Source: Roseateles_B flavus (GTDB taxonomy: Bacteria > Pseudomonadota > Gammaproteobacteria > Burkholderiales > Burkholderiaceae_C). Taken from it: DNA of 64,000 nt. Positions 58,889 to 64,000 of this stretch are shown in pieces. The position numbers and the translations under genes were made by a program. The DNA lies in assembly GCF_039872765.1 (NCBI RefSeq), contig NZ_JBDPZC010000001.1:186001-250000 (forward strand), read 5' to 3'. The first letter of the stretch is position 1; the number at the start of each line of letters is the position of its first letter. The notes below the pieces were generated by a model. That model had not been told where the DNA came from and did no database searches. It saw nothing but the letters and a program-made list of their open reading frames with translations.

Positions 58889-60778
58889 GTGAGCTCGAGC
58901 CACGAACAACAACACCGCAGCCCCGGCATCCTTGCCGCCATGACCCTGGGCGCCCTCGGGGTGGTCTACGGCGACATCGGCACCAGCCCGCTCTACGCCC
59001 TCAAGGAAGTCTTCCACGGCGGCCATGTGCCCCTGAACTCGCAGAACATCCTGGGCGTGCTGTCCCTGCTGTTCTGGACCATGACCATCGTGGTCTCCTT
59101 CAAGTACGTCCTGCTGATCCTGCGGGCCGACAACAACGGCGAGGGCGGCCTCATCGCCATGCTGGCCCTGGCCACCCAGGCCGTGAAGGAGAAGCCCACG
59201 CTGCGGCGGGTGCTGATGGGCGTGGGCCTGTTCGGGACGGCCATTTTCTTCGGGGATGCGGTCATCACGCCGGCCATGACGGTGCTCGGTGCCGTCGAGG
59301 GCATCGACGTCTATGCTCCGCAATACCACCAGCTCATCGTCCCCATCACCCTCATCGTGCTGGCCGGCCTCTTCGCGGTGCAGCGCTTCGGCACCGGTGG
59401 CGTGGGCAAGGCCTTCGGGCCGGTGATGCTGGTCTGGTTCGCCAGCCTCACCTTGCTGGGCCTGCCCCAGATTCTTGAGAACCCCAAGGTGCTGGCGGCC
59501 GTGAATCCGGTCTATGCCATCGAGTTCTGCCTGCACTACGGCTGGGTGGCCTTCGTGGCCCTGGGCGCGGTGGTGCTGGTGGTCACGGGGGGCGAGGCGC
59601 TCTACGCCGACCTCGGCCACTTCGGCAAGCAGCCCATCCGCATCGCCTGGTATGCCATCGTGATGCCAGCCCTGGTGATCAACTACTTCGGCCAGGGCGC
59701 CCTGCTGCTGGAAGACCCCACGGCCATCAAGAATCCCTTCTACCTGATTGCGCCCTCCTGGGCCGAGATGCCTCTGTTCGGCCTGGCCACGCTGGCCGCC
59801 ATCGTGGCCTCGCAGGCCCTGATCACCGCGGCCTTCTCCGTCACCAAGCAGGCGGTGCAGCTGGGCATCCTGCCGCGCATGCGCATCGTCCACACCTCGG
59901 TGCGCGACATCGGCCAGATCTACGTGCCCTTCATCAACTGGATGCTGTTCGGCTTCGTGGTCGTGGCCGTCGTGATGTTCGGCTCGTCCAGCAAGCTGGC
60001 CGGCGCCTACGGCGTGGCGGTGACCATCGACATGACCATCACCACGGTCATGACCTTCTTCGTGATCCGCTACGGCTGGAAGTACCCGCTGGCGCTGTGC
60101 GTGGCGGCCACCGGCTTCTTCTTCCTGATCGACGTCACCTTCCTGGCCTCCAACCTGCTGAAGGTCGCGGCCGGTGGCTGGTTCCCGCTCCTGATCGGCA
60201 TCTGGATGTTCACGCTGATGCTGACCTGGAAGCAGGGCCGCCAGCTGCTGTCCGACAAGCTCCGCGAGGACGCCATCGACATCAAGGGCTTCCTGGAGGC
60301 CGTGTTCCTGAGCCCGCCGCTGCGGGTGCCCGGCTCGGCCGTCTTCCTCTCGGCGGAGCAGGGCATCACGCCCAATGCGCTGCTGCACAACCTCAAGCAC
60401 AACAAGGTGCTGCACGAGCAGAACCTCTTCGTGACGGTCAAGCACCACGAGAAGCCCTGGATCGGCTTCGACAAGCGCGTGGAGGTCGAGAGCCTGGGCA
60501 ACGACTGCTGGCAGGTGATCGTGCACTTCGGCTTCAAGAACGAGCCCGATGTGCCCGAGGCGCTGAAGCTGCTGGAGACCCGCGGCGTGCACCTGGACGA
60601 GATGGAGACGAGCTACTTCCTCTCCCGCGACATCGTCATCCCCACCATCGGTTCGGGCATGGCCCTGTGGCGCGAGAAGCTCTTCGCCAGCATGCACCGC
60701 AACGCAGCCGCGGCGGCCGACTTCCTCCACCTGCCCACCAACCGCATCGTGGAGCTGGGCTCCAAGGTCGAGATCTGA
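58889..60778 (+). CDS. kup: low-affinity potassium transporter Kup
   Basis: 629 residues from GTG 58889 (an in-frame TTG at 58850 would add thirteen; neither has a good ribosome site). The Kup hallmark is at the start: LGALGVVYGDIGTSPLYALK. About twelve membrane spans follow, with FFGDAVITPAMTVLGAVEG, TGGEALYADLGHFG, RIAWYAIVMPALVINYFGQG and a C-terminal cytoplasmic part of about 190 residues (PGSAVFLSAEQGITPNALLH). It takes up K+ together with H+ at the inner membrane. Length is normal. Confidence 0.93.
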   Translation: MSSSHEQQHRSPGILAAMTLGALGVVYGDIGTSPLYALKEVFHGGHVPLNSQNILGVLSLLFWTMTIVVSFKYVLLILRADNNGEGGLIAMLALATQAVKEKPTLRRVLMGVGLFGTAIFFGDAVITPAMTVLGAVEGIDVYAPQYHQLIVPITLIVLAGLFAVQRFGTGGVGKAFGPVMLVWFASLTLLGLPQILENPKVLAAVNPVYAIEFCLHYGWVAFVALGAVVLVVTGGEALYADLGHFGKQPIRIAWYAIVMPALVINYFGQGALLLEDPTAIKNPFYLIAPSWAEMPLFGLATLAAIVASQALITAAFSVTKQAVQLGILPRMRIVHTSVRDIGQIYVPFINWMLFGFVVVAVVMFGSSSKLAGAYGVAVTIDMTITTVMTFFVIRYGWKYPLALCVAATGFFFLIDVTFLASNLLKVAAGGWFPLLIGIWMFTLMLTWKQGRQLLSDKLREDAIDIKGFLEAVFLSPPLRVPGSAVFLSAEQGITPNALLHNLKHNKVLHEQNLFVTVKHHEKPWIGFDKRVEVESLGNDCWQVIVHFGFKNEPDVPEALKLLETRGVHLDEMETSYFLSRDIVIPTIGSGMALWREKLFASMHRNAAAAADFLHLPTNRIVELGSKVEI

Positions 60779-60796
60779 GCCCCGCACCACGCCGGC

Positions 60797-63160
60797 TCAC
60801 GGGGCCGGCGCGGATTCCTCGGGCTTGAGGGGCGGCGCCACGCGGGGCAGGCTCAGCGTGAACACGGTGCCTGCGCCCGGCTGGCTGTGCACCTGCATCC
60901 GGCCGCCCAGCACCTTGTGCACCAGGCGGTCCACGATCACCATCCCCAGCCCCATGCCGCCCGCGTTGAGCCGGGTGCTGAAGAAGGGCTTGAAGAGCTG
61001 CTCCAGCGTGGCCTGGTCCATGCCCCGGCCGTTGTCGCTGACACGGCACTGCACCAGCTCGCCCTGCGCCTCGGCCTGGATGCGCACCTCGCCGGCCTGG
61101 CCGTCCTCGAAGGCATGGAGCAGGGCGTTGTTCACCAGGTTGATCAGCACCTGGCCCAGGGGGCCGGGGTAGCTGTCCATGCGGATGCCCTCGGGGATGT
61201 CCAGCACGACCTGGTGGACCTGCAGGCGCAGGGTGGGCGCCAGCGAGCCGATTAGCTCACCCACCGTCTGGCTGAGGTCGAAGCTGCGGCGCTGGGCGCT
61301 GACCTGGTCGGCCGCGACCTGGCGCACATCGCCGATCAGGTCCACCGCGCGTCGCACATTGCGGCTGATGAGCTCGGCATGCTCGGCGCTGTGCTGGAGG
61401 AAGCTGTCCAGCTCGGCCCGGCGCAGGCTGCCCTGGGCGATGCGGGCCTGGAACTGCAGGGCTTCCGTGCGCAGGGACTCGCTGCACACCAGGGCGTTGC
61501 TCATGGGCGAGCTGAGCTCATGGGCCACGCCGGTGACCAGGGCGTCCAGGGTGGCTCGCTGCTGGGCCTGGGCCAGGGCCTCGCGCGATTCGCGCAGCGA
61601 TTCCATGGCCTCGGCCAGGGCCTCGCCGCGCTCCACCACCCGGGCCTCCAGCGTGGCGTTGAGCTCCAGCACGCGGGCCTCCGCCGCCTTGCGGTCGGCG
61701 ATGTCGACCATGGTGCCGGCGATGAGCTGGGCGCGGCCCTGGGCATCCCGGCGCATGACCTGACCCCGCGAGTGGATCCAGCGCCACTCGCCGGACTTGC
61801 GGCGGTGCCGGTACTCGACGTCGTAAGCCGGCGTCTCGCCGCGCAGGTGGCGGCGCAGCGCCTCGCGGACGCGGGGCAGGTCCTCGGGATGGCAGTCGTC
61901 CTTCCAGTCATAGCCGGGCCCGGGCTGGAACTCGCCCACGGCATAGCCCAGCAGGGTCTGCCAGCGCTCGTTGACATGGGTCTCGCCGCTGAAGAGGTTG
62001 TGCTCCCAGGTGGCGGCCTGGGTGCCGTCGATCACATGCTGCAGGCGCTCGCGTTCCAGGGCCAGTTGCTGGCCGGCCAGCGCGGTGCGGCGGCGCTCGG
62101 CCAGGGCGCGCCACAGGGCGGCGCTGATGAGCAGGGTGCCGGCGATGCCCGCCAGCAGCCCGGCCAGCGGCTGCCGGTGCTGGCCCGCATCCAGGGTCTC
62201 GGGCAGGGGCTGCAGCAGCAGGGTCCAGGGGCGGCCGGCGATATCCATGCCGAAGCGCTGCTGCAGGGCGCGCGCCGGTCCCTGTTCCGCAGGCTGGAGG
62301 GCGTTGCCGCTCTCGGACACCCGGCTGGTGAAGCGCACGGGCGCCTGCTCCTCGCTGCCCTCCATGGCCCACAGGCCCATGCCGCCCTGCCGCGCCCGCT
62401 CCACCGCCGGACCCAGCAGCAGGGGCAGCTCCACCACGGCGGCCAGGTAGCCGCGCAGGCGCGGCTCGCCGCCTTCCGGTGCCGCGTCGAAGACAGGCGC
62501 GGTGATGGCAAAGCCCCAGGAGCGGCGGGCCCCGATGTCGTCGCGGATCACGGCAAAGCTGTTGGAGGCCACCGGCCGGCGCTGGGCCGCGGCGGCCAGC
62601 TTGGAGGCCATGCGAGCGGCGTCCGGTGCCAGGTCGTAGCCCAGGGGCGACTGGCCGGCGGGCCAGCCGTACAGCACCGGCACATAGCTGTCGCGCTCGG
62701 GCGCCACCTGCCAGCCGCGGCCATCGGGCCGGGGCTCGCGGATCTCGAAGCCGGCCAGGCCCTCGGCCCGGGCGTCCCGCTCCAGCTGGCGGCGCTCCTC
62801 GCGCCCGGTCACCAGGGGCTGCCATTCGATCAGGGTGCGGGGAGGCAGGGAGGCCGAGAGCTCGCGGGCGAAGTGCTGGAAGGCGGGCAGCCGCAGCGGC
62901 TTGTGGGTGCTCACCAGCAGGCCTGCGCTGCGGCTGGCCTCCACGATGCGGGCCAGGGTCAGCTCGACCTCCAGTCGCACGGGCTCGGCCATGGCCTGTG
63001 CGTGCTTCATCGCGTGCAGCTGCTCGGCCTCGGCCAGGGCGCGGTAGACCCAGACGCTGGCGGCGAGCCCCAGCCCCAGGGCCAGCCCCAGCAGCAGCAG
63101 GTCGCTGGATCGGCCCACCGCCAGGGGCGGCGCAAGGGGAACGGAGGAAGAGTCGCTCAT
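60797..63160 (-). CDS. sensor histidine kinase, CHASE-PAS-HisKA-HATPase
   Basis: 787 residues. TM1 (about 20-42), a periplasmic CHASE domain (about 60-310; EASRSAGLLVSTHKPLRLPA, RTLIEWQPLV), TM2 (about 332-352), a PAS/PAC domain (about 380-500; ATWEHNLFSGETHVNERWQT), a coiled coil, HisKA with the phospho-His in TGVAHELSSPMSNAL (about 546) and HATPase with LINLVNNALLHAF (about 660), DNGRGM and GMGLGMVIVDRL. It has no receiver domain, so a separate response regulator is needed. Convergent with kup. Ligand unknown. Confidence 0.9.
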   Translation of the reverse strand: MSDSSSVPLAPPLAVGRSSDLLLLGLALGLGLAASVWVYRALAEAEQLHAMKHAQAMAEPVRLEVELTLARIVEASRSAGLLVSTHKPLRLPAFQHFARELSASLPPRTLIEWQPLVTGREERRQLERDARAEGLAGFEIREPRPDGRGWQVAPERDSYVPVLYGWPAGQSPLGYDLAPDAARMASKLAAAAQRRPVASNSFAVIRDDIGARRSWGFAITAPVFDAAPEGGEPRLRGYLAAVVELPLLLGPAVERARQGGMGLWAMEGSEEQAPVRFTSRVSESGNALQPAEQGPARALQQRFGMDIAGRPWTLLLQPLPETLDAGQHRQPLAGLLAGIAGTLLISAALWRALAERRRTALAGQQLALERERLQHVIDGTQAATWEHNLFSGETHVNERWQTLLGYAVGEFQPGPGYDWKDDCHPEDLPRVREALRRHLRGETPAYDVEYRHRRKSGEWRWIHSRGQVMRRDAQGRAQLIAGTMVDIADRKAAEARVLELNATLEARVVERGEALAEAMESLRESREALAQAQQRATLDALVTGVAHELSSPMSNALVCSESLRTEALQFQARIAQGSLRRAELDSFLQHSAEHAELISRNVRRAVDLIGDVRQVAADQVSAQRRSFDLSQTVGELIGSLAPTLRLQVHQVVLDIPEGIRMDSYPGPLGQVLINLVNNALLHAFEDGQAGEVRIQAEAQGELVQCRVSDNGRGMDQATLEQLFKPFFSTRLNAGGMGLGMVIVDRLVHKVLGGRMQVHSQPGAGTVFTLSLPRVAPPLKPEESAPAP

Positions 63161-63288
63161 GGACGCGATCCCATCGCGGCAGGGAAGGAGCTTGCAGTAT
63201 TTCAGCTTTCCGGCCGGAACCCAATGCCGGTGCGACAGCCAATCCCCTGCGCCTGCCGCCCGGGCCCGGCCCCGCTATGCTGCCCCCC

Positions 63289-64000
63289 ATGCGCCGCTTC
63301 ATGCAAGACCTGTCCCTGCCCTCCACCGTTGCCGGCTTCGTGGCCGTGCTCGTGGGCTTCACCAGCTCGGTGGCCATCGTCTTCCAGGGCGCGCAGGCCC
63401 TGGGCGCGACCTCGACCCAGCTCACCTCCTGGATGTGGGCCCTGGGCCTGGGCATGGGCCTGACCAGCCTGGGCCTGTCCCTGTGGACGCGCCAGCCCGT
63501 GCTGACGGCCTGGTCCACGCCCGGCGCGGCGCTGCTGGCCAGTGCGGTGGGCGTCTCCATGCCCGAGGCGGTCGGCGCCTTCATCGTCTGTGCGCTGCTG
63601 ATCACGATCGCCGGCTTCAGCGGCCTCTTCGAGCGGCTGATGGACCGCATCCCCATCGCCATCGCCTCGGCCCTGCTGGCCGGCGTGCTGGCTCGTTTCG
63701 GACTGGACGCGATGCTGGCCACCCAGAGCGCGCCACTGCTGGTGCTGAGCATGGCCGCCGCCTTCCTGCTGGGCCGACGCTTCTGGCCGCGCTATGCCGT
63801 GCCTGTGGTGCTGCTGGTGGGCGTGGCGGTGGCCGGCGCCCAGGGCCGCCTGCACATGGATGCCGTGCAATGGGCCTGGGCGCGCCCGGAATGGGTGAGC
63901 CCGCGCTTCAGCGTGGCGGCCATGGTGGGCGTGGCCCTGCCGCTGTTCCTCGTGACCATGGCCTCGCAGAACCTGCCCGGCGTGGCGGCGCAGCGGGCCT
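63289..64000 (+). CDS. benE: BenE-family benzoate/aromatic transporter, 5' part
   Basis: 237 codons are in the window; the gene runs off the right edge. Start ATG 63289 (MRRFMQDLSLPSTVAGFVAV), with an in-frame ATG four codons earlier. Successive membrane spans are visible: LVGFTSSVAIVFQGAQALGA, SLWTRQPVLTAWSTPGAALL, AFIVCALLITIAGFSGLFER and LPLFLVTMASQNLPGV. The TAWSTPGAAL and MASQNLPG motifs are typical of BenE, a proton-coupled carrier for benzoate or similar acids. The full family length is about 390-400 residues. Confidence 0.85.
   Translation, partial: MRRFMQDLSLPSTVAGFVAVLVGFTSSVAIVFQGAQALGATSTQLTSWMWALGLGMGLTSLGLSLWTRQPVLTAWSTPGAALLASAVGVSMPEAVGAFIVCALLITIAGFSGLFERLMDRIPIAIASALLAGVLARFGLDAMLATQSAPLLVLSMAAAFLLGRRFWPRYAVPVVLLVGVAVAGAQGRLHMDAVQWAWARPEWVSPRFSVAAMVGVALPLFLVTMASQNLPGVAAQRA

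Noticed and set aside
58754..60790. 678-codon minus-strand frame opposite kup
   Set aside because: Composition is His/Glu/Gln/Gly-biased, typical of antisense frames; kup on the plus strand explains the region completely.
61379..63463. 694-codon plus-strand frame opposite the CHASE-PAS kinase
   Set aside because: Antisense shadow; it also runs into the start of benE in another frame.
1..64000. CRISPR array
   Set aside because: No regularly spaced identical short repeats were seen, and no Cas protein is encoded.
1..64000. prophage
   Set aside because: Apart from a VgrG spike and a small recombinase there are no capsid, terminase, portal, tail-tape or lysis genes; VgrG belongs to a T6SS effector module.

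Overview
The window is a high-GC chromosome segment of a betaproteobacterium, most likely Burkholderiales in the Roseateles/Mitsuaria/Rubrivivax neighbourhood. That placement rests on the core genes at the right: TorF-type porin, glnK, amtB, the proteobacterial gshA family, kup, benE, MipA/OmpV and many CHASE/PAS/REC signalling proteins. It is an inference from gene content; no rRNA or tRNA gene was recognised.

The window has two parts. From the left edge to about 48.79 kb is an accessory island with mosaic gene content, decayed intergenic DNA and IS debris. From 48.79 kb to the right edge is ordinary core genome. The joint is sharp: on the core side only the first 66 codons of comM (yifB) remain, so the island sits in or replaces most of comM.

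Island layout. 554-7462: a tightly coupled six-gene operon with an SMC/ABC-like zinc-hook ATPase and a small partner that resemble ABC-three-component systems, a helical protein of unknown function, a PD-(D/E)XK nuclease, an OLD/PtuA-like AAA ATPase and an HNH nuclease. I did not recognise this combination as a named system. 7.6-8.5 kb: two decayed IS66 remnants. 8987-12178: one 1063-residue protein joining a STAND-type NTPase, TPR-like repeats and a GT4 glycosyltransferase. 12624-18167: a complete type II CBASS locus (CapW, CD-NTase, Cap2 E1/E2, Cap3 JAMM, HNH-SAVED effector). 18381-20241: a truncated IS1182-like element abutted by an IS3-family copy. 20438-26149: a TIR protein with a divergent partner, a DEDD exonuclease, a membrane nuclease-like protein with a zinc-motif neighbour, and a composite protein ending in a DUF2384-like segment. 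26583-35942: a tyrosine recombinase, a REC-GGDEF protein, a 1725-residue hybrid histidine kinase and a REC-REC-PAS protein. 36094-42780: a second, nearly identical exonuclease copy, then a type VI secretion module (vgrG, DUF2169 adaptor, PAAR-like/Ntox15 DNase, GAD/DUF1851 immunity protein). 43320-48565: a TrlF-like PHP-ATPase, two XRE regulators and several small proteins.

Core layout. MipA/OmpV outer-membrane protein and a LytS/LytTR two-component pair; then torF-glnK-amtB behind a recognisable sigma-54 promoter and an NtrC-like palindrome, i.e. a nitrogen-limitation operon; a YCF48/BNR-like exported protein, a single-domain response regulator, gshA, kup, a CHASE-PAS histidine kinase, and the 5' part of a BenE-type transporter that runs off the right edge.

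The best candidates for something undescribed are the six-gene double-ATPase/double-nuclease operon at the left and the STAND-TPR-glycosyltransferase fusion. The CBASS and T6SS modules are recognisable known types.
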